From NCBI RefSeq assembly GCF_000143415.4, contig NW_003314264.1, positions 941,618-1,005,617 on the forward strand: a stretch of DNA of 64,000 nucleotides, read 5' to 3'. This DNA comes from Selaginella moellendorffii (taxonomy: Eukaryota; Streptophyta; Lycopodiopsida; Selaginellales; Selaginellaceae). The notes beneath the pieces were generated by a model. That model had not been told where the DNA came from, made no database searches, and saw nothing but the letters and a program-made list of their open reading frames with translations. Position 1 is the first letter of the stretch; each line of letters begins with the position of its first letter. Positions 31,788 through 44,700 of this stretch are shown here, piece by piece. A program made the translations under genes and the position numbers.

Positions 31788-33375
31788 TTAGTCCCTTGAA
31801 AAAGAGCGTGAGTACCGTCTTGCAGCCATAACCGGGGACGGGCTGCCAAATAAGATATGGCTTCAGTAAACTAAAGAAAGAAAGCTCAGTGTACCTTCGA
31901 CTTAAGGACCTTCGAGAACCATGCCCGTTGCCTTGTGGACTAGGACTTGGACCACGGTCAGAGATTCCCGGTGATGGCCGATGCCGAGACCGCGTTTCTC
32001 TCCTGGGCGAGGGAGAACGGATATTGTTCTGGTGGTGGTGGTGGTGAGGGCTCGGGGACCTTCCGTATCGTTCGTGAGCATCCCTAAGGTACAAATTACA
32101 ATCTCAAATCCATATCAGGAAGTCTGGATTTGAACGTTTACCTGGACGAGTGATACCTTCGAGGCCGAGGCGACCGAGACCTCGAGCGAGCTACGTCAAA
32201 CAAGAAAGCTCAGCTACAAAATGAGGATCATAATGTTCACTCACATCTGTAACGCCGAGGAGATCTAGGCGGGCTTCTGCGATAACCTCCACCATAACGA
32301 CCAGAGCTCCAGCTCCCACTCCGACTGAAAGAAAAAAAAGTTTAACAAGGCTTTATACTTTCACGAGGCGCACCTTGTCTTTATCCGCATCTCAGACGGT
32401 TTTTTTCTGTTTTCCTCGGCGAAAACAACAGTAATTTCTCGTCCGCCTAACAACTGGTGATCCATATTAAACTTAGCGTCCGCTGCATCGCCCGGCTCTA
32501 TGAACTGGACAAAACCAAAACCACGAGGTTCCCTGTAGCCCACATTATCCACAAGCAAGCGTCAGTACACCACAAGGAGTTAATCACACCAAAAAATAAA
32601 AGATTGAAGAGGTTGCAAACAATATCACACGTTATGCAAAGACTCACCTATCATAAGGCCTGCACAAGATTGTCTTGTGACCATACCTTACAATATAGGC
32701 GATCATTGCAACTGTCTTCAATCTTGGAAGGAGGAAAGGTATCACCCATCATCAATCTTCAATGCACACAGGCTCATAGGAAACTTTGGCATACTTCAGA
32801 GAACTTCTAAGCCTCAGGGTCTTGGATCCAACGTCAAATGCAAAACTTCTACCAAAACTCTCTTATCAGCCACTTCTCTTCAATCCTGTAGCACACTCGC
32901 AGACTTATTACGCCGGCATTGCAATACAGGGAGGGAGAATGGGAGGGAACATTGAGATTTGAAAAAAATATAAAAATGAAGAAAGAAAGAAGAAGAAAAG
33001 GGACTTCCAACTACGAGACAACGAAGAGGAAATAACTAAAGAACTCGTCACGTACCCGGAATAATAATCTTTCGGGAGATAGACGTCCTTGACAGGCCCA
33101 AACTTCTCGAATGGCACACGAACTTCTTCGGGCCTGGAAAAAAGATTCCATCCGTCATCCATTCCCATCGAAACCCCTCGCAATCTATCGAAATCCCTTC
33201 GAAAAATCCCTCACCTGGCCTCGCGCGGGATGTTTCGGACGAGCAAGCTGCAAGGAGGAGAGCGGCGCCACTCGCGATCGCCGCGCCGCATTGGAGGATC
33301 ATCGGCATACCTCCGTCGCCGCGGCCCAGGGCTGCGGCTTCTTGGGCTGTAGCTCCGGCTCCGGCTGCGCCCCAT
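31788..33375 (-). CDS. SR splicing factor, SCL30/SCL33-like
   Basis: Seven exons (33375-33215, 33133-33056, 32532-32374, 32324-32245, 32190-32142, 32083-31895, 31842-31788) give 256 residues. After an Arg/Ser-rich N-terminal extension (GRSRSRSYSPRSRSPG), typical of the plant SCL subfamily, lies one RRM. RNP2 is SLLVRNI and RNP1 is RGFGFVQF, separated by VRVPFEKFGPVKDVYLPKDY, and the RRM ends REITVVFAEENRKKP. The rest is an RS domain with SP and RSRS repeats, Gly/Tyr patches and a His run. The protein binds pre-mRNA and recruits the spliceosome in the nucleus. The second intron (32533-33055, about 520 bp) is ten times longer than its neighbours and splits the RRM. Long introns at this place in plant SR genes are known to be alternatively spliced, so autoregulation is likely. 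The final exon (VMAARRYSRSFSRD) was chosen because it restores RS sequence. Confidence 0.9.
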
Positions 33376-33488
33376 TGCGCTCGAGAAAACCCCGAGAAAC
33401 ACTAAAAACCCTGGTACTCAAACAAGAGAGGAGGAGGATATTCGCCCCTTATCTAGTCTCAAAAACTATGTACATACATCCTTTAAAA

Positions 33489-34022
33489 CTAGGAGGATAT
33501 ATCTTTGTCTTCGTCCATGTCGGCTTGGCCGCCAGCGTCATCGTCTTCTTCCAGCTCTTGTTCTCGTTCTTGCTTCTCTTCTTCCATTTTTCTTGCGAGG
33601 ATCACGGAGACCTGGGCACATTCTCACTGGTTTTAGCGATGATCTATGCAGTAGCAGCGGGGAATCGAGAAATTCTAGAGGAGCCATGGAAGAGATTTCC
33701 AAATGCATGGAATGCGAGTAGAAGAACTCACAGGAACAAATCGAATTGCTGGAGAGTTTAGCTGCTCCTCCGCGGCATCGTCTTTGCTCACTGCGCGTCA
33801 ATCACACACGATCCAGCTCAGTCCGCAAGGAAATTGGGGCAAGAAACCTGAGATCGGGCTCCATTTGTAGAGCAGGACCCTGGAGCTCGCATGCGTCGCC
33901 GAGGTAGTGACGATCGGCGCCCAGGACTTGCGCCATTTCCTCACCGGGCCCTGGAACACTACCGATCCGGGGCCGTGCCGCGTCGAGGATCTGCTGCCCA
34001 TGCGCGTGCTTCCTCCCTCCAT
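33489..34022 (-). CDS. Small protein with basic core and acidic tail, unidentified
   Basis: Exon 1 (34022-33848) encodes about 58 residues from an ATG in good context: EGGSTRMGSRSSTRHGPGSV, then VVFQGPVRKWRKSWAP and SRVLLYKWSPIS. The pattern (FxGPVRxWxKxWxP ... LLLYKWxP) recurs in small conserved plant proteins of unknown role, as I recall. It ends at a GTTTCT donor. A last exon near 33590-33489 in one frame reads VSVILARKMEEEKQERE and finishes with an Asp/Glu-rich tail ending DISS; the acceptor is uncertain and another frame would end at 33538. So the C-terminus is a guess. The gene is divergent from the WD40 gene, with 280 bp between start codons and a telo-box-like ATAAACCCTAA at 34025-34035. 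Confidence 0.5.
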
Positions 34023-34301
34023 CGCTATAAACCCTAACTCAAACACCCACAGCCGTCGGTTCTAGCTAGCGGAATGCGTGCTCCGCCGTTGGATCTCCTG
34101 GATACCGTTATGGAAAGATCCCGAAATTTCGGAATGTCCACCGTAATGTTCATTCATTTTGAAATAGCCCTACTTCCCTCCTCTCTGGTTTCTTTGCTCA
34201 GCGGCGTGCTAGGGCATTGGCATTGGTGCTCTATGATCTCGCCAAGCTCGCCTTGAGATCTTTCGCCTTGGTCGCTCAGCACTGGATTAGTTCTTCCGGG
34301 A

Positions 34302-37300
34302 ATGAGGCTGCTCCGGCGGAAGATCAAGAAGACAGACGCCAATGGCAGGGTAGGGCTTGCTTTCCAGCTGAGAGATTTCTTGTGTTGTCTCAATATTTCG
34401 CTGGCAGATCGAGCTGGAGCGAGTCATTGGACTGACTGTGACGAATGCGAGCGGTCTAGCGACCAATGCAGCTACTGGCGAGGTCGCCTACATTGCTGGA
34501 TGCGTGGTCGTGATCTACAACCCCAAGACGAACACGCAGTCGCGGTTTTTGATCGCCAACAGGACTCCAAAGGCAGTGTCATGCGTCGCCTACTCTTACC
34601 ACGGGGGAAAACTCGTCGCTGCTGGAGAGGTATTCATTCATTCACTCACTGGATTTTTTTTTAACTTAGAAGCTCTTAATGGCTCATTAATTTCTTCCTT
34701 TCAGTCGGGGCACCAACCTGCTGTAATTATCTGGGATTCTATCAGTGGACAATGCATGATCGAGCTCAAAACCCACAAGATTGGGATCTCTTGTGTCGAG
34801 TTTTCTCCCAATGGTACGCATGCATTTTTCTCAGCATGACAATCTAGGCTTACTTATGTCTCCACAGGGAGGCACATTGTATCTGTTGGAGTTCCACACG
34901 ACGGATTTCTCTGTCTCTGGGAATGGAGAAGCGGGACACTGCTTTCTAAAACTCGAACGAGTACAGTCTCATCTCCTGTATCATCGGTCCACTATGCGTC
35001 CGACGGGAGCTTCTTCATAACAGCTGGTATCAAGCATCTCCGGCAATGGTCAGTAGTACAAGGCGGACGAGCTCGCCCGACGGCTGCAAACGGCTCCACA
35101 CTCGAAGGCAAAGCTATCAACCTGGGCAGCCAGAAGGATGGTTCCTTCGTGTCGATATCGTCGTCGAAAGATCCAGCGGCGCAGTCTGCTAATATACATC
35201 CCATATACGTCCTGACAAATGCAGGTCTGTACCTCTTGGACATCGAAGTTGTTCTATGTTCTGACCACATCTTGTACAGGTATCTTGTGTCTTCTACACT
35301 TGGGAATAGCTGTCGAGAAGTGGGTCGATCTCAAGGTTTTTCCAATGCTTTATATTCTGCTGTGGGTCTAAGATTATTTAACAGGTTCGCCGTGGCTTTG
35401 ACTTGGCTGTGTCGGAAACACATGTAGCTTGCGCCTGTAGCGATGGAATCGTGAGATTGTTCGCGCTTGGGACTCTTGCATATGCTGCTACACTTCCACG
35501 GCCGGCACCATATGGATATCATGGGCTTACAGACTCCAACATGTGCACTGCTCTCTCTGTAGGCCGTGTGCATGGCATCAATTTTCCGGACGCTGTCGCC
35601 TGCTCTTTCATTGCCAGTGGTGACAGAATTGGTACTGATGGAGATGGATTCATGGTCGGTGCTTTTCTAACGTGATGATTGATGCAGCTGTTGTCTATGG
35701 AGATCATAGTCTCTACGTATGGGACGTCCGCGATTTTTCTAAGGTCAGACAATAATAGTTGAGAGCCCGATGCAGAAGTTCTAACGCGAGCTTCTTACTA
35801 GATTTCTCGATGTCGGACGTTCCTCGGTCACGCGAGTTGCATTTGGGATGTCACCTCTGTTCCTCAGTTTCACGCTCTCAAGTCAAATGCTGGCAAGGAA
35901 AATGTCGTAGGCGGTGAATGCTTCGCGACATGCTCAGCGGATGGGAGTATTCGTTTGTGGAATGTTGGCCCGGATAAGGACGTATCTCAGGCAGTTGCTT
36001 CAAAATCAGCAAATGTTTATTGCAAAGACATTCTTGGAGTTCTATACACTGGTAAGCATTGTTTGCGAGCTTTAGCAGTTTTAAATCTAGCACGTTTCTC
36101 CTTGCAGATGTGAAGGACATCTTAAGGCCTTCTGAGCAGGATGTTGATTCTCAGGATTCTTCTCAAGGATTTCGAGCTATAAGCGTGAGCGCCGATGGGA
36201 AGTATTTGGCGTCAGGAGACCGCTCCGGCAACCTCCGTGTCTACGACCTGATGACTTTTGAAATGGTTTCATTCCAGGTACTTTCGAATATTTGTTATGG
36301 TTTTCTGTTAGAGAATGTATTCTTAGTTGAATTCTTTTGTCTGCTTGATGTAGAGTACTTCCTATAATGGCTGATGATGGCTTACCCTATAGGTTTCATT
36401 GTGAACATCATGGTGGATCCGAGCAGGAAGCACATGACGCCGAAATTTTGTCGTTAAGCTTCAGTGCTGGATTTCAAACAAGATCGGAAGAACAAATGCC
36501 GCTTCTAGCATCTGGAGGAAGAGACCGTTTAGTTCACATGTACGACGTTAATCGGTGAGTAAGTAAGTTTTCTTTCAGTATATTAAAATGAGAAGTATTT
36601 TTTATGACAGAAATTTTGAAGTCATAGAAACTTTGGATGATCATTCCGCGTCTATCACTGGAGTAAAGTTTGCTTGTGGAGGGACAAGATTACTTAGCTG
36701 CAGCGCCGATAAGTAACTGTTTAAGATGTTTTGTGTATATTTATTATCTGTTTTTTTTTTCAGATCAGTTGTTTTCCGTCACATTGAATCGAAGGACGGT
36801 TGCACAAGAAGTTCGCGCTATCATCAAGAAGTTGCTCTGCGTGGTACGATATACGACATGGATTTACATCCCAATGAGAAGTTCGTGGTCACGGCGGAAC
36901 AGGTGTTACATATCAATTTTGTATACTCGTTTCTGATATTTAGCTGCTTCAGGACAAGAAAGTGAACATTCTGAATCTGACTACTGGAAAACCAGTGAGA
37001 AATATTAAACCTGAATCCGACTTCGGTGAACCAATCAAGGTAATGCATAATTTCAGGTTGGTCCTGGCTCATGTTTTCTTTCAGGTTAGAGTTGACCCTA
37101 GCGGCACCTTTGTACTATGTTCGCACTCGGATAAGTGTATAAGGCTTTATGATTTTGCAAGCGGCGAATTACTAACGCATGCATCGGGACATGCTGAAGT
37201 AATTACTGGCATGTCTTGGCTACCCGACTGCAAGCATTTGATTTCAGTAAGTGTTTCGTGTTTCTTAATATTTCTTTCTATTGGGAGATTGATTTCAGGT

Positions 37301-39592
37301 CAGTGGTGACAGCTGCATTTTCATCTGGAAGCTTCCTCCAATCATGTCTCGGACTATGAGAAGAAAATTGATCTCTCAAGCAGAAGCTCAACCGCCGCCA
37401 AGATATTTGAAGTCTGCACTGAAGCGGTCACAGATAGGTCGCTTGAGAACAAGCAAAACATCATTGATCAGGTTGTCCCTCGTGGATTCAGCTCAGGAAA
37501 ACCCAGCACTTGCAACAAACGAGGAACCTTCTTTTAAATTCAGCGTCTCAAAGCTGCCATCTTGGGCGCAGTCGAAGGTGGAGGAAGAGAACAGTGAAAG
37601 CTCAAAAAGAACCAATGCGGATAATCCAGAAGAAAATGCTCAATCTGCAGAGTCACGATGGGTCGAGGTGCTGTATTTTGTTATGCTTCCATAGCTAACA
37701 TGGCCAACTTTTGCAGAGAGTCGGAAATCACGGCTACAAGCTTGCAACGGAGGCGGGAGAAGAAACGCCTCCTGCAACCATTCATGTGAGCGGATTTGGT
37801 GCCCGCAGACGATTTTCAGTGGAAAATAGCGTAACAAATCAAGACAGCACGCCAGAAAGCTCATTAAACTCACAAACTGATGGGAGCCCCATGTCTAGTC
37901 CTAGAGACCCGCCAAGGTATATATGAGCTTTTCGTTTACCAAAACATTCTAACTTCACTTATTTTGTAGGAAGGAGACGCAGTGGAAAACTGTGCACACT
38001 GTCTTTTTTGATGAAATGGACTTTTTGCCAGATACAGGTCACGGAGATGAGGCAGCTCACCATTTTGGTTCTAGAGTCATTACAACAACTTTTGCTTCGA
38101 GTGCGGAAGAACAGGAAGATGGTTTAGTTGTATGCCTTCCGGAATATGAAGGTCCGAAATGCGGAGGACTGGGCACTTTTGAAGAAACAGTTATGTCCAC
38201 ACCCAGAAAAGATGGTGGCAACCATGCTTTGGACAATGGGAAAAATGCCGGCGACCAGATTGTCGGCATAGACAGTGGGAGAGATGAAGTTAAAAACTGC
38301 AGTAGCTCGCCAATGGACTGTAATGTCTCTCCTGGCGACGACACTGATGGCTGGGACGAAAATTCTAGTCCACGCAGGGATCTTTTCAGTGCTCATTTCG
38401 ACAAGCTCACATCGGCTGCCAAGGTAGAAAATGTGGAAAGCTCATTTTTACTCGTCTTAATACGCTTCTGGCAGGCTAACTCTTCAACTCGAAGTAGTCT
38501 ATCTGCACGGTTTTTTGCTCGGACAACTAGAACACCTATTGTACAAAATCAGGATGCTCTATTAGAGGACGATGACGTCACTAGTAACCCAGGTTGCTTA
38601 TTGGCAGCTGAGCGTGAGCGTCTGAAGCTTCAAGAGCGTCAGGTATGCTAGTATCCCTGATAGATGTTGCTGAAAAAAGTCATGTTATCAGGATAAAATG
38701 GCTTCGGAGGTTCAACGCATGCGTGAACGTTTAGTAAATCTCGGGATGGCTGTGTGCGAAGGTGGCAAAGCCGAGAAGAGGCCTTTGGAAGATACCACTA
38801 ACCAAAGCACTCCAACTAAGCACTTCAGCAGTAACAACTACGAACCAGAAGAAACAACACAACCAGATGATTATAAAATGCGTCCATTAGATGCACCCAA
38901 GAGACCTATGGTTGAAGCTGAGGATGTCTCTTGCGGAACTGCATCCACTATTGAGTCCGCTCCTTCATCTCCTGGAAACTTGGCTGATATGTGCACGAGT
39001 CCACAGAGTAAGATGTCAGCTTCACAAAACAGTTTTTCTAATGCTTAACTTCTCAGAAATGATGGAAGCTGTACCCGCATTTGGCGGATGCCTACCACGA
39101 CCAAAGTGTGAATATGTTGCTGCTTTGGAAGATCTGGAACGGGCTGCTGAGCGAGCGACAAGCCTGTTTTCCGAGCTGCAAGAGTTTCCGGTGGACAACT
39201 TTGGCGTTTCGAACTTGGACTTGGCGGCAAGACTTACTCAGTCTTATCAAAGCGTACTCCCTGACGCTTTGCAGAAGATTCAGAACCTTGCAAACCAGCT
39301 ATCTACTCGCGGTATTTTGACAGCCACTAGTGAAAGAGCAGCCGATACTCCAACCTCAGACAACGGTGAGTGCTCTTGTACTACATTTCTATGCTTTACG
39401 TGCGGCTTTTGTTTCGTTCCAGGGCTTTTATCGAGGCCAAACACTGCTGCTTCACTTGGTGCTTCTGATGTAGCTCGTTCTTCAGTTGACATAGAAGGCC
39501 TTTTAGAGCGTTATTCAACCAGGTTCTCGGAGAATTTAGCACACCAAGTACTGGCGTTGGTGCAGAAGGGATTGGGCACTGAAACCAAGTGA
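34302..39592 (+). CDS. WD40 repeat protein, WDR62/MAPKBP1-like
   Basis: Twenty-one exons with introns of about 45-75 bp, all keeping frame, give 1372 residues: 34302-34349, 34408-34629, 34705-34813, 34868-35224, 35280-35335, 35385-35631, 35688-35743, 35802-36051, 36108-36277, 36427-36554, 36611-36712, 36764-36902, 36953-37039, 37085-37246, 37299-37667, 37717-37916, 37970-38423, 38475-38642, 38692-39007, 39057-39365 and 39423-39592. The N-terminal half holds WD40 blades (AVIIWDSISG, GFLCLWEWRSG, LYVWDVRDF, SIRLWNVGP, NLRVYDLMTF, RDRLVHMYDVNR, CIRLYDFASG, SCIFIWKLPP). The opening LERVIGLTVTNASGLATN and GESGHQPAVIIWDSISGQCM closely follow animal MAPKBP1/WDR62, scaffolds for JNK signalling and spindle poles. 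The C-terminal half is hydrophilic with helical segments (DKMASEVQRMRERLVNLG; AAERATSLFSELQEF) probably for dimerisation. In plants the role is little known; a scaffold is inferred. Confidence 0.9.
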
Positions 39593-41743
39593 AACATAGA
39601 TTCTAGCCTGTAAGTTCGGTAGTACCATCGAACTGCTGAGTCGACGTTAACCGAAACTGATTGTCTTGTTCTGTTTCTGTTCTTCGAGGAAACCGTAGAG
39701 GTAGTTCGTCACTTATCAGTTTCGTTTTCTTGTTTTCGCAGGCCACAGCGTCTTCAGGAAGTACACTCCAGGTAAATCACCTTTTTCGATAATTTCTTGC
39801 TCCAACCTTGACTGACTTGGCAGATTCGATATGGGACCACATTTTTCACCTCAGCAACGAAAAACTAACGAGAGGTATAGACGAGACTTTGTTTTTTCTC
39901 ACGCTTCACAGGTTGGTGGAGAAGCTTCTTTCGGAGATAACAAATGTGAAAGACATCCCCGAGTGATATGCGCTCGAAGTTCTTGCCACGGACTCCAACT
40001 TTTCGCACAGGATGATTTCGTGTGCATACACTTTCAATATCGTGCAAGACTAAGAATGAAATGTAAGTATACCAAACTCGTGAGTCCTGGTTTTGTGTAC
40101 GAGATGCATGGCAGACGGTTACAGGCTTTTTTCTGCAAGGAAAGACTGATTTTTCCATTTCTATACTTGCCTTCCATGGCGTTTGTGTGTGTGCCCCGCT
40201 CGTCGTGCTCCAAGTGCTTGTCTTTCTTTTCCTTTCTTTTTTGCTTCTGGCTTCCACTGTGTGTCTTCGTTGTTTTCCAGTGTTAACAGCTATTTACTGA
40301 TCGCGATCGTTTCAGTGAGCCAAGTACGTGAAGAGGAATCGCTCTTTGGATCAAGCAAAGAAACTAGAGCTCCAACGAGCAGTGCTACTCACTTAAGCTA
40401 CGATCTTTCAGTGGATTGGAGCATCAATTAGCCCGAGAAAGAGACACGGACAAAGAGCCCAAGAGGCTGTCCATGTGACGCGTTGACACCGCAGGAGAAG
40501 CGCTCGTTCTTTCAACTTAAACAAAGCGCGACACTACTACTAAGATAAGGAGGCGAGAAATCGAAGAGATCGAAGAAATCCAAAACAAAGAAATCGTCGC
40601 TCGGCTGCTCGCTGTTGGGTGGAAGATGATGTCAGGAAAGTTTGGTGTCTCTGGACGCTCGATTTTTTTCATTCCATCTCTCAAAAATTTCCTCGCGTTT
40701 TGTTTGTCCTTTGCGAGTGATATAGTCAATTGGACTGGAGAAAATCAAACAAGGAAACACAAGGAGGGAATCTTTTGGGCTGGAGAAGAATCTATCGCGT
40801 ACAGAAGAAAGGAATCTCCGCATGGAGCGAGAGAGACATTTTTTACAAACCATGGAGAGGGACAGGAAAAATCCCAAAAATCCCAATCCCATTGGTAGCG
40901 ATTTTTCACCCCTCGGTAGGTTAAAAGGAAAAGAAGGGCAAGTTAAAGGCGCGCGTTTTCACTATTTACGGGGATCCGCTTTTTTGCCCCCGGACTTCAC
41001 GCCCGCCTCTCCAATCCAGTTAGAGCTCTCGGGCTTTGCTCTGCGAATACCATAGAATAGAAAGGGAAGGGCGCACTGGTATAATTTTCTCGCATAACAC
41101 ACAATCCACACACAGGGAGGCTCGAGCCTCTTGTTATTTTACTCGCAGAGGGGGCAGGGCTCATCGCACAGCGCAGCGCACAGGGTGTGGAGGCCCTACT
41201 TCTCGTTTTCTTCCATCCCTTTCTTTTCACTGTCCATCCGGCCGCCAGTGCCGCTGCCGCGATCGCCCCAGCTCCTCCTCGATCCAGGGATTCGCCCCGC
41301 GGCTTCTAGGGTTCGCATTCGCCAGTCCTGTGCGGCGGCGCCGTGCGGCGGAGCTGGGGTTTTGGCGATGCGGCCAGCGTAAGCACAATGTGGGTGTGAT
41401 TCCAGGGAGTCTTGGCCGGGGTCGTGTCCGGCGTCGCCGGAGCTGGCGGCATTGCTTGCTGACATTCGGGGAATGGTGGGATGGCTTCGTCGCCGGGATT
41501 ATGGTAGATTTCCACGCGGTTTGGGGCGCAAATGCGTTGCCGTGAAGCAAGCCAGGGGTTTCTAGCTAGGGGCAGGGCGAGGTGTAGCTCGTTATGGCTT
41601 CCAGACGCTGCCACGGATCAAAGCCTCGCAGCTCCCAGCCCAGATTTTGTCAGCTCGATCCAAAGATTGGGTTGAATCGTGGGTGTCTATGATGGTGTAG
41701 TAGCTTGAGACTCACACACCAGGAGGAGGCGGCAAAGAGTGCA
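39593..41743. other. Intergenic region between WD40 and metallopeptidase genes
   Basis: The first part (39593-40440) contains possible exon-like blocks bounded by AG and GT (39743-39770, 39826-39873, 39912-39965) that do not join into one sensible frame. They are probably the 3' UTR or spliced 3' tail of the WD40 gene. From 40.5 to 41.7 kb there are overlapping ORFs on both strands with no recognised domain, and GC-rich sequence near 41.2-41.4 kb, which fits a promoter and 5' leader of the next gene. Confidence 0.4.
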
Positions 41744-44700
41744 ATGAAGGTCTACTATGCTGGACCTTTCCAAGCTCGTTGGCTCCTCTGGAAACTTCTT
41801 CTTATTGAGGTACATGGTTTCTTCTCTCTTTCGTTTCTCCGCTTTGTTGGGCCGAGCTGACAGCTTGGTTTGTCACGTTTTCCAGGCTTTTTTTCTTCTC
41901 GGTTGGATTTCTGCCGCGTCGAGTAAGCTGGGTTATGGCGGGAAGCATCGGGAGGAGATTGGTGCCCCGCAGTCTCACTCGTGTATCCACGGGGAGATTT
42001 TAGAGCAGCGAAGGCGCTATGGATTGAAAGAGTACACAGTCACTCCGCAAATGTATGGGCGCAACAACAAGGAAGCTGCGACGGGGCGGAGATTGATGAG
42101 CTTGGACGAGCTGAGCTTAGATGGGCGGCGACCAATCCGGATCTTCTTGAATTACGACGCTGTTGGCCATTCGCCTGACAGAGACTGCAGAAAAGTCGGA
42201 GACATTGTCAAGGTGTGTTTTTTATATGCGAAAGAGGCCGTTTTTTATACGCGTTTTCTCCTGCAGCTTGGTGAGCCTCCTTCGGGTGACGGACACAAAG
42301 TGCCGTTCTGTAATTCCCGAGCCGATCCTCCTGTCTATGGCGATTGTTGGTACAACTGCACAGTTGATGACATCTCCGGGGAGGATAAAAAGCAGCGCCT
42401 GCACGAGGTAAAGCATTCGATGTAAGTGGCTGTGTGTGAGCTCCCAACTTGAGCAGGCTCTTGGCGAAACTGCTTCATGGTTTAGAAGAACACTCTCGGT
42501 TGAGCCCGTGAAAGGACCTTTAAGGCTGAGTGGGTATTCAGCGTGTGGTCAGGATGGTGGCGTGCAATTGCCCCGGCAATATGTTGATGGTACGCGTTTA
42601 CGCTTTTTCTTGCTTTTGAGTTCTTTACGAGCTTTGTCTTTCCAGAGGGTGTCTGGGAAGCCGATTTAGTTTTACTTGTCACGACGAGGCCTACCACTGG
42701 TAACACGCTAGCATGGGCAGTTGCGTGTGAACGCGATCAGTGGGGAAGAGCTATTGCTGGTAGCATGCCTATTTTCCCGCTTGATGTTTTTAACGTTGTG
42801 CTTTTGTGAGCAGGTCATGTCAATGTTGCGCCGAGGCATTTGACTGCCGAGGCGGAAACTTTATTGTCTGCCACTTTGATTCACGAGGTTTGTGTCGTGT
42901 TTTTCCTGTCTTTAAGAAGCTTAACTGGGCCGTTTATTAGGTGATGCATGTTCTTGGGTTTGATCCTCATGCGTTCGCTCATTTTCGCGATGAGCGGAAA
43001 CGCAGGAGAAGTGAGGTAATACAAATACAAAAGACTTGATCTTTAAACTTCTTTGTGATTGCAGGTGGTGGTCCAGTCTTACGATTCGAAGTTACAACGA
43101 GCTGTTACACGCGTTGTACTTCCCCGTGTAGTGATGCATTCTCGCCAACACTACGGGGTATGGTTTCCTTTTCATGGTTCTAGTACTAAGTACAGACTTG
43201 TTACAGGCTTATTCCACTGAAATAGGCGGGTTGGAACTCGAAGATGGAGGAGGGAGGGGCACTGCAGGTATTTCTTTATGTTCGAGTAGTGATGGAATTT
43301 CGATTTTACTTTACGCTTTGCAGGCTCGCATTGGGAGAAACGGCTTCTTATGAATGAGATCATGACAGGCTCTGTCGATACTCGTTCAGTCGTCTCTGCT
43401 ATGACACTAGCACTATTAGAAGATAGTGGCTGGTATCGCGCAAACTACAGCATGGCAGAGCAGCTTGACTGGGGCCGAAGTCAAGGAGAAGCGTTTCTGA
43501 CATCTCCGTGTAATCAGTGGAAGGGAGCGTACTTTTGTAACTCAACACACTCTTCAGGTTGTACATATAATAGAGAGGCCGAAGGCTACTGCCCAATAGT
43601 TAGATACTCGGGCGACCTTCCGAATTGGGCGCGCTACTTTTTGGAGCCCAACAAAGGCAAGTGATCCAAGCTGCTCGGTTCCTTTTTTCTCATGGTTTCC
43701 TTGGTTTGCTTCTCAGGTGGACAATCTTCCTTGGCAGATTATTGTGCGTATTTTGTTGCCTATTCTGACGGTTCATGCACCGATGTCAACAGTGCTCGTG
43801 TACCTGATAAGATGCTTGGCGAAATGCGCGGGCATGATTCAAGGCAAATAGTCTTTTTTCTCCTTGGAATCTAATAATTCTGGATATATGTTTCAGATGC
43901 ATGGCATCATCCCTTGTTCGAACGGGTTTTGTGAGAGGAACTTTGACTCAGGGGAATGGTTGTTACCAACACCGATGTGTAGGGGATAGATTGGAGGTGG
44001 GCATTTTATTCAAGAAGATATTTATATGGTTTGATATACCGTTTTATAGGTTGCGGTGGATAGCTTTTGGAAATCTTGTCCTCGGGAAGGTGGTCCCATT
44101 CAGTTTCCAAATTTCAATGGTACGAGTTGACTTGATGGTGTTGGTTGGTGCTTTAACGCTCCAAACTATGGCAGGAGAATTGATATGTCCAGCTTATTCG
44201 GAGCTGTGTGATGAGGTGCGCTCAATGCCTGGAGAGTGCCTTAATGGCTGTAATCTTAATGGCGAGTGCATTCAAGGGAAATGCAGCTGCTTTCTTGGAT
44301 ATGACGGCGAGGACTGCGGCACAAGTAAGAAATGCCTCGTGCCTTCATCCTTGCCTCTTTTCTGACATTGATGGCTCTCAGGAACATGCCCGGATGGCTG
44401 TAGTAGTCACGGAACTTGCTCGTCATCTGGCGTCTGTGAATGCGAAACTGGATATACAGGACTGGATTGCTCAACAGGTATAAAAGCTCTAGCTTTATGT
44501 AATGACAAAGAGTGTTCTTTAACTTCCCTTTTGCTTTGCAGCTAGCTGCGACGAACAATGCAGTTTACATGGTGGTGTGTGTGACAATGGAGTGTGCGAG
44601 TTTAGATGCTCGGACTACGCCGGTTACACATGCCAAAACAGCAGTGCACTCATTCCCAGTTTGTCCCTGTGTGGGGACGTACTGAGTGGCGATGCGCGTG

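Noticed and set aside
39743..39965. Possible extra gene or alternative C-terminus after the WD40 gene (blocks with AG/GT borders, one reading GHSVFRKYTP and DSIWDHIFHLSNEKL)
   Set aside because: The three blocks cannot be joined in one phase with standard junctions, and no start codon or family was found.
41036..41545. ORF of 169 codons upstream of the metallopeptidase
   Set aside because: Opposed by equally long antisense frames in GC-rich leader sequence; no domain.
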